DNA from: DASUPK01 sp963797265
GTDB taxonomy: Bacteria > Actinomycetota > Thermoleophilia > Solirubrobacterales > 70-9
Direction of reading: 5' to 3'
NCBI GenBank assembly: GCA_963797265.1
Contig: CAWCOY010000006.1
Location: 232,169 to 296,168 of the forward strand
Length of the DNA: 64,000 nucleotides
Of this stretch, positions 1 to 8,862 are shown piece after piece; position 1 is the first letter of the stretch; each line of letters starts with the position of its first letter. The position numbers and the translations under genes were made by a program. The notes under the pieces are model-generated. The model saw only the letters and a list, made by a program, of their open reading frames with translations, ran no database searches and was not told the origin of the DNA.

Positions 1-328
1 AGTTGGTCCGCAGCTGCAGGTCCGAGGCGGTCAGCAGTACCTGCGCGGCGCGCACGTCGGCATCCGCCAGTCGCCCCTCATAGGCCCGGAAGAGGCTGCC
101 CTGCCCCACGGCAGAGGCGGCCTGCAGCTCGTCGATCGCCGAGGGGCGCCGCCCGAGCTCGAGCACCCGCATCCCGCGGGCGATCGCACCGGAGGTGATC
201 AGCACCACATTCTCGCCGCCGGCGTGCAGCTTGCCGACCTGCGAGCAGACTCGATCGAGGACGTCCGTCCTGAGCGCTCCCTCCTCCCCGGCGACGATGG
301 AGGAGCCGAGTTTCGCCACCACGGTCAT
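1..328 (-). CDS. proB: Glutamate 5-kinase (N-terminal part, cut by window edge)
   Basis: This is the first enzyme of proline synthesis; it phosphorylates glutamate to gamma-glutamyl phosphate in the cytosol. The ATG at 328 gives a protein beginning MTVVAKLGSSIVAG, which matches the kinase N-terminus (the VVKLGSS phosphate-binding strand). LITSGAIARGM and the ASAVGQG segment follow, both typical of amino-acid kinases of the ProB type. About 109 codons are visible; the rest lies before base 1. It follows obgE on the same strand with a 49-base gap, the usual obg-proB order in Gram-positive bacteria, so co-transcription is likely. Confidence 0.93.
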   Translation of the reverse strand, partial: MTVVAKLGSSIVAGEEGALRTDVLDRVCSQVGKLHAGGENVVLITSGAIARGMRVLELGRRPSAIDELQAASAVGQGSLFRAYEGRLADADVRAAQVLLTASDLQLRTN

Positions 329-377
329 GGCGCGGCAAGTGTAGGTACGGGACCCGGCTGGCCCTGGCAGCCTCGGG

Positions 378-1661
378 TCAGGATGGGTCGAACTCGAATT
401 CGAGCTCCCCGACCACGACCTCGTCGCCCGGCTCGAATCCTGCCCGCTCCAGCTCGGCGATCACGCCGATCTCCCTCAGCCGACCCTCGAGGTAATCCAG
501 AGCCTCAGGGTTGTCGAGGTCGTGGCGCGCAAGCAGGACCTCGATACCGCGGCCGGTGACCCTGAACCTTCCATCGCGCTCCCGGACCACCTCGAAGCCC
601 GCGGCCTCACCTGGCCGGTAGACCCGGTGCTCGGCCTCGAATTCTCCGCGTGGCGCGGCGGTCGTGTCCTCCTCGGGCAGCGCCGCGAAGATCGCCCGGA
701 CCAGCTCCTCGAGGCCGGCCCCGGTCGCCGCGGAGATCCCGAGGACGGCAGCGGAGTGCGAGCCGAGCTGATCGCGCCGGTCAGAGACCACTGGTTCGGC
801 CTCATCCTGCGGGATCAGATCGATCTTCGACAGCGCGACGATCTCGGGGAGACGATCGAGCCCGGCGCCGTAATCGGCAAGCTCGCTTCGCACGGCCTCG
901 TAATTCGACTCGGGGTCTCCCTCCACTGGCGCCACCTCCACCAGGTGGACCAGCAGCCGGCAGCGCTCCAGGTGGGCGAGGAACTCGTGCCCGAGGCCGG
1001 CGCCCTCCGCGGCGCCCTCGATCAGGCCGGGGATGTCAGCCAGCACCAGCTGGCGGTCGTCGAGGTCGATCGTGCCGAGGTTGGGCTCGACCGTGGTGAA
1101 CGGATAGTCGGCCACCTTAGGATCCGCCCGGGTGAGCCGCGCGAGGAGCGAGGACTTGCCTGCGTTCGGCAGCCCGACGAGCCCGACGTCGGCGAGCAGC
1201 TTGAGGCGCAGCTCGATCTCGCCCGTCTCGCCCTCGAGCCCACGCTCGGCGAAGCGCGGCGCCTGGCGGGTCGAGGTCGCGAAGCGCTTGTTGCCGTGCC
1301 CTCCCGATCCGCCACGCGCGACTACGACGCGTTGGCCATCCGCCAGCAGCTCGGCCTCCGAGCCGTCCAGGCCGTGCACGACCGTGCCGGGGGGGACCGG
1401 AATCTCCAGATCCCTTCCCCGCTCGCCGTGCTGGCGCTTGCCCCGGCCGTGCTCCCCGCGACCGGCCCGGAAGTGGCGGCTGCGGCCGAGCGAGGCGAGA
1501 TCGCGGCGCTGCGCGTCCGTGACCAGCACGACGTCGCCGCCCCGGCCCCCGTCGCCGCCGTCGGGCCCCCCGCGAGGCACATGCGCCTCGCGCCGGAAGC
1601 TGACCACGCCGTTGCCGCCGCGGCCTCCCTCGACATAGATCTTCACTCGATCGAAGAGCAT
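378..1661 (-). CDS. obgE: Obg family GTPase
   Basis: Essential GTPase that binds the large ribosomal subunit and takes part in its assembly and in stress signalling. The protein is 427 aa. Residues 1-155 form the glycine-rich Obg fold (repeated GGxGG, GGDGGRGG). The G domain follows, with P-loop GLPNAGKSS near 163-171, switch II DIPGLIEGA near 205 and the NKxD-type motif as SKID near 277. From about 340 there is an OCT domain. It precedes proB on the same strand. Unlike the common rplU-rpmA-obg order, 4.5 kb of other genes, one on the opposite strand, separates it from rpmA here. Confidence 0.97.
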   Translation of the reverse strand: MLFDRVKIYVEGGRGGNGVVSFRREAHVPRGGPDGGDGGRGGDVVLVTDAQRRDLASLGRSRHFRAGRGEHGRGKRQHGERGRDLEIPVPPGTVVHGLDGSEAELLADGQRVVVARGGSGGHGNKRFATSTRQAPRFAERGLEGETGEIELRLKLLADVGLVGLPNAGKSSLLARLTRADPKVADYPFTTVEPNLGTIDLDDRQLVLADIPGLIEGAAEGAGLGHEFLAHLERCRLLVHLVEVAPVEGDPESNYEAVRSELADYGAGLDRLPEIVALSKIDLIPQDEAEPVVSDRRDQLGSHSAAVLGISAATGAGLEELVRAIFAALPEEDTTAAPRGEFEAEHRVYRPGEAAGFEVVRERDGRFRVTGRGIEVLLARHDLDNPEALDYLEGRLREIGVIAELERAGFEPGDEVVVGELEFEFDPS

Positions 1662-1809
1662 GCCCGCGAAGTTAGACCCATGTCCTCCGTGACGACACGC
1701 ACAATCTTGTAACGGCTGGGGTGCGTAGATGACGTTGACAAGTCACGCAACCCAGGCGCAGTCTCGGCCGAACGGGACGGCGGGTTCGTTTGGGGAGAGG
1801 AGAAGTGCA

Positions 1810-2883
1810 ATGGAAGCAACAGCTACCACCGTCGACGAAGCACGCTTGGAGCAGTTCCTTGGCCAAGCGGTGACCGACATCGGCGCCGCGATGAACGGCG
1901 TCCTCGTAATGATGGGCGGCGAGCTCGGCCTGTGGAAGGCGCTCGCCGGCGCCGGTCCCGTGAGTTGCGCCGAGATCGCCGAGAAGAGCGGCGTGGCCGA
2001 GCGCTATGTCCGGGAATGGGCGTCAGCGCAGGCCGCCAGCGGGTACCTCGACTACGACGCCGACGCGGACACCTTCACTCTGCCGCCCGAGCAGGCAATG
2101 GCGTTCGCCGACGAGGACAGCCCCGTCTATCTGCTCGGGGGCTATCACCTGATCAGCTCGGCGTTCAAGGACCGCGAGAAGATCGAGGAGCGATTCAGAA
2201 ACGGCGACGGGTTCGGCTGGCACGAGCACGATCCGGAGCTCTTCCTGGGAACGGAGCAGTTCTTCCGCCCCGGCTACCGCGCGCATCTGGTGGCCGAGTG
2301 GATTCCGGCCCTCGAGGGGATGGATGAAAAGCTCCGCAGCGGAGCGAAGGTGGCGGACATCGGCTGTGGCCACGGGGTCTCGACGATCCTCATGGCCCAG
2401 GCATATCCGGAGTCCACCTTCCACGGATACGACTACCACGACGCCTCGATCGAGAGGGCTCGCCAGATCGCCCAGGCGGAGGGAGTGAGCGGCAACACGG
2501 AGTTCGAGGAGGCAAGCGCCAAGGAGTTCCCGGGAGATGGGTACGACCTGGTCTGCTTCTTCGATTGCCTGCACGACATGGGTGATCCGGTCGGCGCGCT
2601 CGAACACGTCCGTGAGGCGATCGATGACGACGGCACCGTGATGCTGGTGGAGCCGTTCGCGGCAGATTCGCTGACGGAGAACCTCAACCCCGTTGGCCGC
2701 GTCTACTACGCGGCATCGACCCTCATCTGCACCCCCTCCTCGCTCGACCAGGAGGTCGGTCTGGGACTCGGCGCCCAAGCCGGCGAGGAACGCCTGCGCG
2801 AGGTCGCCGAGAGGGCGGGGTTCACCCGATTCCGGCGCGCCACCGAGACGCCGTTCAACCTGGTCCTCGAGGCACGTCCGTAG
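1810..2883 (+). CDS. Class I SAM-dependent methyltransferase with N-terminal winged helix
   Basis: The protein is 357 aa. The first 90 residues look like a dimerising winged helix (AEIAEKSGVAERYVREW). A Rossmann methyltransferase follows, with SAM motif I VADIGCGHGVS near residue 180 and the acidic end of strand 2 at GYDYHD. The layout resembles the Rv2258c-like and O-methyltransferase groups. The ATG at 1810 is chosen because GGGGAGAGGAG lies just upstream; the frame is open back to 1729, but nothing there looks conserved. The substrate cannot be told from sequence. It stands alone on the plus strand, opposite its neighbours. Confidence 0.85.
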   Translation: MEATATTVDEARLEQFLGQAVTDIGAAMNGVLVMMGGELGLWKALAGAGPVSCAEIAEKSGVAERYVREWASAQAASGYLDYDADADTFTLPPEQAMAFADEDSPVYLLGGYHLISSAFKDREKIEERFRNGDGFGWHEHDPELFLGTEQFFRPGYRAHLVAEWIPALEGMDEKLRSGAKVADIGCGHGVSTILMAQAYPESTFHGYDYHDASIERARQIAQAEGVSGNTEFEEASAKEFPGDGYDLVCFFDCLHDMGDPVGALEHVREAIDDDGTVMLVEPFAADSLTENLNPVGRVYYAASTLICTPSSLDQEVGLGLGAQAGEERLREVAERAGFTRFRRATETPFNLVLEARP

Positions 2884-2894
2884 GAAATCTGCCG

Positions 2895-2923
2895 GCCGCC
2901 CGGCGCGATCTGCGCCGGGCGGC
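2895..2923. terminator. Bidirectional hairpin between convergent genes
   Basis: A perfect 12-bp GC-only stem (2895-2906 with 2912-2923) closes a 5-base loop. It lies in the 46-base gap between the methyltransferase stop and the stop of the convergent Vps62-like gene. There is no clear U-tract on either side, which is common for hairpin terminators in high-GC actinobacteria. The position and stem strength support a shared terminator. Confidence 0.7.
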
Positions 2924-2929
2924 GGGCTG

Positions 2930-4891
2930 CTATCCCGTGCTGGTCGCCGGGCGAGTCCGCGGCCACCAGCGCCTTCGCGCCTTCGGCTCGGACTCGGCCT
3001 CACGCACTCCGAGGTCGAAGTACAGAAGCGTCCGGCCGATCGCCACGTACGGGATCAGCAAGGCGAAGACGATCGAGCCGATCAGGTTGACCAGGACCGG
3101 CGAGAAGTTGGCGAAGATCAGGAAGAAGCCGAGCAGAGGGCCAGCGACCAGGGCGAGCAGCGACAGGACGCCGGTGACCACCACGGTCCTCCACCAGTGG
3201 CCGCGGACCAGCGTTCTACTGCCCCGCAAACCCTCGCGGATCGAGGCATCCCTGAAGAGGATGTCCTGCTGGACCAGCTGCCAGGCGAAGTAGAAGTAGA
3301 TCCCGAACAAGATCCCGACCACGGTGAAAATCATCAACCCGACCAGCACGGTCGCGAGCAGCTGCGCCAGGATCACGCGCCGGAGGCGCGGGTAGAGCGC
3401 CCGGTAGGACGCTCGCGCGCCGCCTTCTCCGCCGGAATCCAGCAACCGGAGGTACGTGACCACCGCCCCGGAGACGATCGCGAACCCGACCGGCTGAGCG
3501 ACGTCGCCGAAGGCACCGGTGAACTCGAGCGTCAGGCCGAGCGGGTGGGTCCGGACACTGAAGTCGTTGCCGCCGTTCCACTGCTCGAACAGATACTGGA
3601 GCCCCTGGAGCGCGGCGAGGATGACGAAGCCGGCGAACGCCAGGGCGAGCATGGTGCGCCAGTGACGGCCGTAGACCTGGCGGGCACAGCGGAGCAGCTG
3701 GCCCACGGCCCACCGACGGCGAAGATCGCTGATATCGACCGGTCGCCACCGGGTCAGCAGGATCGGGATCACGATCAGCGCGAGCAGGGCGAGCGCCAGC
3801 CCGATCGCACCGAGCGTGTTCTTCGCCTTGAGGTTGATGAATTCGGAGATTCCCTCGATCGCTCCGCAGAAGGCGGTCGACGCGACCGGGCCAAGGACCG
3901 CGCCGCCGGGCAGCCGCGGGCTGTCCTGACGGATCCCGTCCATCCAGGTGAACGGGCGCAGCCACTGTTTCTTGGTGGTCGGGCCCTGCGGCCCGTTGTT
4001 GAACCCCTTCTCCCGCTGGCCCCAGTGGCCCAAGAAGCTGAGCCACTGGAACTCGCTGCCCGCCCCGGCGGCAGTGGGAATGACCACCGGCCGCGGCCGG
4101 GATTCGACATTCGGCCCCTCGGTGTTGTCGCAACCCACGCCCGAGCCGTGTGAGCCGTTCTGGATGTAGATCGCGCTGTCGTAGAAGGTCGCGTGCGAGC
4201 CCGCTGCCGGGTAGACGATCGGGTGCGTTCCATCCTTCTGGACCTTGCTGTCGTCCCAGTCGGCCCGTTCACCCCCGGCGTGCTGGAAGAGGGCGATCTG
4301 GGATGGGCCCTGGTCGAGCGCCTCCACGGGCGTATCCGCCTCGAAGGAGATCTGCATCCCCTCCCAGTCGCCCTCGTGGACATCGTTGAACTGATTGAAG
4401 TAGTAGAAGAACCAGTACTGGACGACCAGGCCTTCGTAGCCGGGCTCGGACGCGATGTGCGCGTAGGTGACCGGCGGCGCCTCGCCGTCGTTTCTGAGCG
4501 CCTGGAAGTCCTTCGCGTAGCTGCCTTTGCGGGGACACTTGACGTTCAGAGGGTCGCCCGGGAGATCGAGGTAGTAGTCCTCGTCCAGGCCGGCGATGTC
4601 TGCGGCGGTCGGTCCCTTCTGAATCGGGACGTCCTTCCCCCCGACGTAGTGGACGAGCTTCACCGCGGGATTCCCGAGCACGATGTCCACCGTGGTCGGC
4701 GGGCCGTACTGCTCCTCCCTCGTGTTGCAGTTCCCGTCGTCCGTCTGCTCGCGGAGCATCAGGTGCGGCGCGTAGCTCGCCACGAGCTGCGCCTGCTCGG
4801 GGGTCGTGGCAGCCCCGGCGCTTGCCGTAGGCAGGAGCGAGGCGGACGCCATCAGGACGAGGAGCGCCGCCAACCATCCAGGTCGGCGCAT
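2930..4891 (-). CDS. Secreted Vps62-like domain fused to a multi-span membrane domain
   Basis: The protein is 653 aa. A signal peptide (MRRPGWLAALLVLMASASLL) is followed by about 330 extracellular residues with YWFFYYFNQFNDVHEGDWEG and a later HATF and GHWG, resembling the Vps62/DUF946 family known mainly from fungi and plants. From about residue 360 there are at least five hydrophobic segments with a basic loop (LTRWRPVDISDLRRRWAVG), resembling bacterial multi-span proteins of unknown role. The ATG at 4891 is preferred over the adjacent GTG at 4894. The function is unknown; surface or envelope association is inferred from the topology. Confidence 0.7.
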   Translation of the reverse strand: MRRPGWLAALLVLMASASLLPTASAGAATTPEQAQLVASYAPHLMLREQTDDGNCNTREEQYGPPTTVDIVLGNPAVKLVHYVGGKDVPIQKGPTAADIAGLDEDYYLDLPGDPLNVKCPRKGSYAKDFQALRNDGEAPPVTYAHIASEPGYEGLVVQYWFFYYFNQFNDVHEGDWEGMQISFEADTPVEALDQGPSQIALFQHAGGERADWDDSKVQKDGTHPIVYPAAGSHATFYDSAIYIQNGSHGSGVGCDNTEGPNVESRPRPVVIPTAAGAGSEFQWLSFLGHWGQREKGFNNGPQGPTTKKQWLRPFTWMDGIRQDSPRLPGGAVLGPVASTAFCGAIEGISEFINLKAKNTLGAIGLALALLALIVIPILLTRWRPVDISDLRRRWAVGQLLRCARQVYGRHWRTMLALAFAGFVILAALQGLQYLFEQWNGGNDFSVRTHPLGLTLEFTGAFGDVAQPVGFAIVSGAVVTYLRLLDSGGEGGARASYRALYPRLRRVILAQLLATVLVGLMIFTVVGILFGIYFYFAWQLVQQDILFRDASIREGLRGSRTLVRGHWWRTVVVTGVLSLLALVAGPLLGFFLIFANFSPVLVNLIGSIVFALLIPYVAIGRTLLYFDLGVREAESEPKARRRWWPRTRPATSTG

Positions 4892-4970
4892 CACGGCGGC
4901 ACGCTAACACGGGTCCCAGAGCCCAACAGGGTTTTCCCGCGCCTCTACCGGATCGGACGTTCGAGCGGGC

Positions 4971-5744
4971 TCAGGTGAGCGCCGGCTCGCGCGCCGTGGC
5001 CTGACCGTCGTGCCGCAGCGCCGCCTTGACGAAGCTGCGGAAGAGCCGCCCGTTCTCGGGGGTGTCCCCCTCGGCGTGCCACTGGACGCCGATCGCGAAC
5101 GGGCGGTTGATGGCCTCTATCCCCTCCACGACCCCGTCAGGTGACCAGGCCACCGCCCGTAGCTCACGGCCGAGCTCATCGGCGGCCTGGTGGTGGTAGG
5201 ACGGAACCTCGAGCTCGGTTGCACCGAGCGACTCGGCCAGCAGGCTGTCGTCCTCGATCTCGACCCAGTGGGCGACATCCGGGCCGTAGTCGCCCGGGCG
5301 GTGATCCACCACTCCCCCCGAGTCGGGCAGGTGCTGGAACAGGGTCCCGCGTCGGGCGACATTGAAGGCCTGGGCACCGCGGCAGATCGCCAGGATGGGC
5401 AGGCCGCGCCGGTCCGCCGCACGAGCCAGGGCAATCTCGGCCAGGTCCAGCTCGCGCCAGGTCGGGCCCAGCGCCGGATGCGGGTCGGCCCCGTAAGCGG
5501 AGGGGTGGATATCGGGTCCGCCCGAAAGGCAGAGGCCGCTCAGCCGCTCGACGAGCGGCGTGATCGCCTCGGGACCGAGAGGCGGGATCGCGACCGGGAT
5601 GCCCCCGGCCCCCTCGATCGCCTTCAGGTAGGTGAGGCCAAGCGCCATTTCGGGGCGCGGGGGCTCGCCCTCGGCAGCGCGGTGGACCTCCTCCGTCAGG
5701 CGCACCTCCGACGTGGTCACGCCGATCAGGGGACGCCAAGCCAT
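4971..5744 (-). CDS. Class I glutamine amidotransferase, gamma-glutamyl-GABA hydrolase type (peptidase C26)
   Basis: The protein is 257 aa and the whole of it matches the PuuD-like family, which cleaves gamma-glutamyl amides such as gamma-glutamyl-GABA. The nucleophile elbow AICRGAQ places Cys121. SGGPDIHP forms the oxyanion region, SYHHQA is typical of this family, and the catalytic His223/Glu225 are in QWHAEGD (Pro of the usual HPE replaced by Ala). It is cytosolic, with no signal peptide. No puu-type partner genes are nearby, so the substrate is open. Confidence 0.85.
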   Translation of the reverse strand: MAWRPLIGVTTSEVRLTEEVHRAAEGEPPRPEMALGLTYLKAIEGAGGIPVAIPPLGPEAITPLVERLSGLCLSGGPDIHPSAYGADPHPALGPTWRELDLAEIALARAADRRGLPILAICRGAQAFNVARRGTLFQHLPDSGGVVDHRPGDYGPDVAHWVEIEDDSLLAESLGATELEVPSYHHQAADELGRELRAVAWSPDGVVEGIEAINRPFAIGVQWHAEGDTPENGRLFRSFVKAALRHDGQATAREPALT

Positions 5745-5782
5745 GCCCGCAAGCTAGGTGCCTCCCCTGCTCGGCGCTAGGT

Positions 5783-5813
5783 ACTGGCTGTCCAAAGATG
5801 CCAGACAGCCAGT
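5783..5813 (-). terminator. Hairpin after the HesB-like gene, end of the rod/ribosomal block
   Basis: A perfect 10-bp stem (5783-5792 with 5804-5813) with an 11-base loop starts five bases beyond the stop of the HesB-like gene, read on the minus strand. No long U-tract follows. It is a good candidate for the end of the mreB-to-rpmA transcript, before the amidotransferase gene. Confidence 0.55.
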
Positions 5814-5818
5814 CCAGC

Positions 5819-6115
5819 TCAGGCCTGCTCGGCGATGCTGAAGTTGATCTGGTCGCCGATCACGGTCGCGTCCAGCTGCTTGTCGTCGAGCATGACGGCG
5901 GCCGTCGGCTCGACGGCGACCGCCACCTCCTCCTCGCCCTCCACGACCTGGTCATCCGGCGGCGGAGTGTCGATCACCGACACCACGAGGCTGGCCCCGG
6001 CCGACGCGCCGTCGGTCTGCTGGGGGCTGATGCGCAACATCGAGCCGTCGGGAACGTCCGACGCTTCGAGAATGCCGCGGATCGCGTGCGAGGCCTCCGG
6101 GGAAATCGTGAGCAC
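5819..6115 (-). CDS. HesB/IscA-fold protein lacking the cluster-binding cysteines
   Basis: The protein is 98 aa from the GTG at 6115, chosen because an AGGAGG ribosome site lies about 8 bases upstream; an ATG further upstream at 6178 would add residues unlike the family. The start LTISPEASHAIRGIL and the hydrophobic strand pattern resemble the A-type iron-sulfur carrier fold. The protein contains no Cys, so it is unlikely to carry a cluster. It is annotated in related genomes as IscA-like or 'adhesin'. It follows rpmA by 90 bases on the same strand. Confidence 0.65.
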   Translation of the reverse strand: MLTISPEASHAIRGILEASDVPDGSMLRISPQQTDGASAGASLVVSVIDTPPPDDQVVEGEEEVAVAVEPTAAVMLDDKQLDATVIGDQINFSIAEQA

Positions 6116-6205
6116 GAGGCCCACCTCCTCCTGGTCGAGAACATGAAACCCCCCGTTACCCGCGATCTGAGGGTCCAAACGATGTGTGATTGCGTTACGA
6201 CATCG

Positions 6206-6460
6206 CTACTCGCCGGCGACGACGGAGATCGTGCGGCCTCGCCGGCCGGTGCTGAACTGCACCACGCCGGGGCGGGTGGCGAAGATCGTGTGATCGCGCC
6301 CGATACCGACGCCGTTACCCGGGCGGAAGCGGGTCCCGCGCTGACGGACGATGATCTCGCCGCCGCTCACCGACTCGCCGGCGAAGACCTTCACACCGAG
6401 GAATTTCGGGTTCGAGTCGCGGCCGTTGCGGCTGGAGCCAAGCCCCTTCTTATGAGCCAT
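6206..6460 (-). CDS. rpmA: 50S ribosomal protein L27
   Basis: 84 aa, the normal family length. The N-terminus MAHKKGLGSSRNGRDS is the conserved tail that reaches the peptidyl-transferase centre, and GVKVFAGE and RQRGTRF are family hallmarks. No N-terminal pro-extension of the Firmicutes type is present. Its start overlaps the 3' end of rplU by 11 bases, which implies translational coupling. Confidence 0.98.
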   Translation of the reverse strand: MAHKKGLGSSRNGRDSNPKFLGVKVFAGESVSGGEIIVRQRGTRFRPGNGVGIGRDHTIFATRPGVVQFSTGRRGRTISVVAGE

Positions 6461-6821
6461 CGCTCTGCGTCTCCTTCTTCTCTGCCGGCTTCCGTGCAGC
6501 GGGCTTTCGGGTCAGCATCTTGACGTCGGTGATCTCCAGCCGGGTGAGCTCGGAGCGATGTCCGGCGCGGCGGCGGTAGCCCTTCTTCGGCCTGTACTTG
6601 AAGATCCGCAGCTTCGGGCCCCGCTCGTGGCCCGCGACCTTGGCCTCGACCTTGACCTTCTCGAGGTCCTTGCCGAGCACCATCTCCTTGTCCCGGAAGG
6701 CGACCGCGCGCAGGTCGACCTTGTCCCCCTCCTTCGCGGAGAGGCGGTCGACCAGCAGGGTCGACCCCTTCTCGACGCGGTACTGCTTTCCGCCTGTCTC
6801 GATCACTGCGTAACTCGCCAT
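6450..6821 (-). CDS. rplU: 50S ribosomal protein L21
   Basis: 123 aa. It begins MASYAVIETGGKQYRVEKG, the L21 signature, and carries RAGHRSELTRLEI in the second half. A Lys/Ala-rich C-terminal tail of about 20 residues extends beyond the core family. It lies between rng and rpmA on the same strand, the usual actinobacterial order. Confidence 0.98.
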   Translation of the reverse strand: MASYAVIETGGKQYRVEKGSTLLVDRLSAKEGDKVDLRAVAFRDKEMVLGKDLEKVKVEAKVAGHERGPKLRIFKYRPKKGYRRRAGHRSELTRLEITDVKMLTRKPAARKPAEKKETQSDGS

Positions 6822-6844
6822 GGTCTATTCAGCTTTTCTTGATT

Positions 6845-6868
6845 CGGCGGCGGTGTTTGTGGCCGCCG
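6845..6868 (-). promoter_or_regulatory. Hairpin in the rng-rplU intergenic leader
   Basis: A perfect 7-bp GC stem (6845-6851 with 6862-6868) with a 10-base loop sits in the 60-base gap between the rng stop and the rplU start. It may be an RNA leader structure of the L21 transcript or a processing site between rng and rplU. No U-tract follows, so termination is less likely. Confidence 0.35.
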
Positions 6869-6881
6869 TTCATGTTGGTCT

Positions 6882-8765
6882 CTAGCTCTTGGAACCGCCG
6901 CCGGTGCGTGAGCGTCGCCTTCCGCCCCTGCTTCCGCGACGCCGGCGCCCGCCGGAGGCCGAGGATTCTAGCTTCTCGCCGCCGTCTCCATTCGAGCCTG
7001 CTTGCACGACATTTCCATCGCTGTCGAGCAGGGATGCGGTCGCGGCCGAGCGCCCGACACTGTCAATCCGGACCATGCGCTGCTCGCCCACGTGAGGGCC
7101 CGCGCCGGTGACGCTGACGATGTAGGAGTCGACCCGCGCGACAGCGTCGTCCACGTTGTACATGTGCGGCTCCTCGATCGAGACGAGTACCTCCTCGCCG
7201 ACCTGGAAGGGCAGGGCGAGCTCCTCGATCTGATCGCGCTTGCCGGTCTCGACCACGTGGAAGGTGTCGAGCGACAACGCGTCGCCTCCCTCGAAGTGGA
7301 AGCGCTTGCCGGTCTCCTCCTCGAGGTCGGTGAGCCCCGACTCGGGACGAAGCAGCTCCGCCGCGACCCGCGGGTTTACACGGATCAGGTAGGCCTCGGG
7401 CTTCGGGTCCTCCTCGACCACCTCCTGGAGCTTGCGGACGATCTGGATCGCCATCGTCTCCTCAGAGGCGACCACGCCCTCGCCGCCGCAGGTTGGGCAG
7501 GTCTTGGTGAGGATCTCCCGGACGCCGTCGGTGACGTTCTGCCGGGTCATCTCTACGAGCCCCAGGGGTGATACCTCGACCACGTAGGTCTTGGTGCGAT
7601 CCTCGTCGAGCGCGGAACGCAACGTCTTCAACACCGTCTCGCGGTTCCTCGACCGCGCCATGTCGATGAAGTCGATGACGATGATCCCGCCGATGTCGCG
7701 CATCCGCAGCTGGCGAACAACCTCCTCGGCGGCCTCGACATTGACCTTGGTGATCGTGTCCTCGAGCCGGCCCTTGCCCTTGCCGGTGAAGCTGCCGGTG
7801 TTGATGTCGATCACGGTCAGGGCTTCCGCGTAGTCGATCATCAGGTAGCCGCCCGAGGGCAGGTCGACGCGGCGGCTGAGCACCGAATCGAACGCCTCCT
7901 CCACGCCCCACTTCTCGAAGAGCCCCTCCTTGTCCTTGTAGAGCTCGACGCGGTCGGCCAGCTCCGGGGCGGTGCGCTGGAGGAACTTGGTGACGCGGTC
8001 GTGCTGCTTCTCGTCGTCGATGATCGCGCCCTCGAACTCCTCGACCAGGACGTCGCGAACGACGCGGATCGAGAGATCGGCCTCCTGGAAGACCATCTGC
8101 CCGGCCTCGGCTTTCTCGGCACGCTCGGTGACGACCTCGTTGAGGCGGTGCAGGTAGGTGATCTCGCGCGAGAAGTCCTCCTTCTTCGCGCCCTGCGCGG
8201 CGGTACGGACGATCACGCCCCCATCGCCGATGTCCACCTTCTCGATCAGCTTGCGAAGACGCTGTCGCTCGTTGTCCGGCAGCCGCTTGGAGACGCCGAT
8301 GCCTCCGCCCTGCGGCATGTAGACGAGGTAGCGGCCCGCGATCGAGAGCTGCATCGAGAGCCTCGCTCCCTTGGTCTTCAGCGGGTCCTTGACGACCTGG
8401 ACGATGATCTCCTGGCCGGGCTTGATCAGCTCGTCGATTCGCCGCCCGCGTCCGCGGCCCCGCTTCGGGACCGCCTGGCCTCCCGGCAGCACGATCTCGT
8501 CGACGTGCAGGAATCCGTTTCTCTCCAGGCCGATGTCGACGAACGCGGCCTCCATCCCGGGCAAGACGTTGTCGACCTTGCCCTTGTAGACGTTGCCGAC
8601 GATCGAGCGGCGGCCGCGGCGCTCCACGTAGAGCTCGGCCACCTTCCATTCATTGGTTGGGGCAGCCTTCTTGGGGCGCTTGCCCTCCTTGGGGCTGCCC
8701 TTCGCCTCGAGCACGGCGACGCGGGTCTCACCGCGATCGACGCTGACGAGGATGTTCTTCTTCAT
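6882..8765 (-). CDS. rng: Ribonuclease E/G
   Basis: Endoribonuclease of mRNA decay and rRNA/tRNA processing. The protein is 627 aa. It has an S1 RNA-binding domain at about 50-145, interrupted by a basic KRGRGRGRR insertion. The DNase-I-like catalytic core carries the metal-binding Asp residues at VIDINTGS (D320) and IIVIDFIDM (D365). The zinc-link CPTCGGEG is at 423-430. The C-terminus is a short Arg/Gly-rich tail, much shorter than the scaffold of E. coli RNase E. The ATG at 8765 has AAAGGAAA upstream. It heads the rng-rplU-rpmA segment. Confidence 0.95.
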   Translation of the reverse strand: MKKNILVSVDRGETRVAVLEAKGSPKEGKRPKKAAPTNEWKVAELYVERRGRRSIVGNVYKGKVDNVLPGMEAAFVDIGLERNGFLHVDEIVLPGGQAVPKRGRGRGRRIDELIKPGQEIIVQVVKDPLKTKGARLSMQLSIAGRYLVYMPQGGGIGVSKRLPDNERQRLRKLIEKVDIGDGGVIVRTAAQGAKKEDFSREITYLHRLNEVVTERAEKAEAGQMVFQEADLSIRVVRDVLVEEFEGAIIDDEKQHDRVTKFLQRTAPELADRVELYKDKEGLFEKWGVEEAFDSVLSRRVDLPSGGYLMIDYAEALTVIDINTGSFTGKGKGRLEDTITKVNVEAAEEVVRQLRMRDIGGIIVIDFIDMARSRNRETVLKTLRSALDEDRTKTYVVEVSPLGLVEMTRQNVTDGVREILTKTCPTCGGEGVVASEETMAIQIVRKLQEVVEEDPKPEAYLIRVNPRVAAELLRPESGLTDLEEETGKRFHFEGGDALSLDTFHVVETGKRDQIEELALPFQVGEEVLVSIEEPHMYNVDDAVARVDSYIVSVTGAGPHVGEQRMVRIDSVGRSAATASLLDSDGNVVQAGSNGDGGEKLESSASGGRRRRGSRGGRRRSRTGGGSKS

Positions 8766-8862
8766 GAGTTTCCTTTCTGCGCGAACCGAGCACAGCCCAC
8801 CGGACCGCCGCTTCGTGCGGGGCCTCGATTGGTAGTTGTCGTGCGGGTGTGCTCTAGGTGGC

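Noticed and set aside
1735..1760. TTGACA box before the methyltransferase gene
   Set aside because: A good -35 match, but no acceptable -10 hexamer is at 16-18 bases distance, so no promoter was called.
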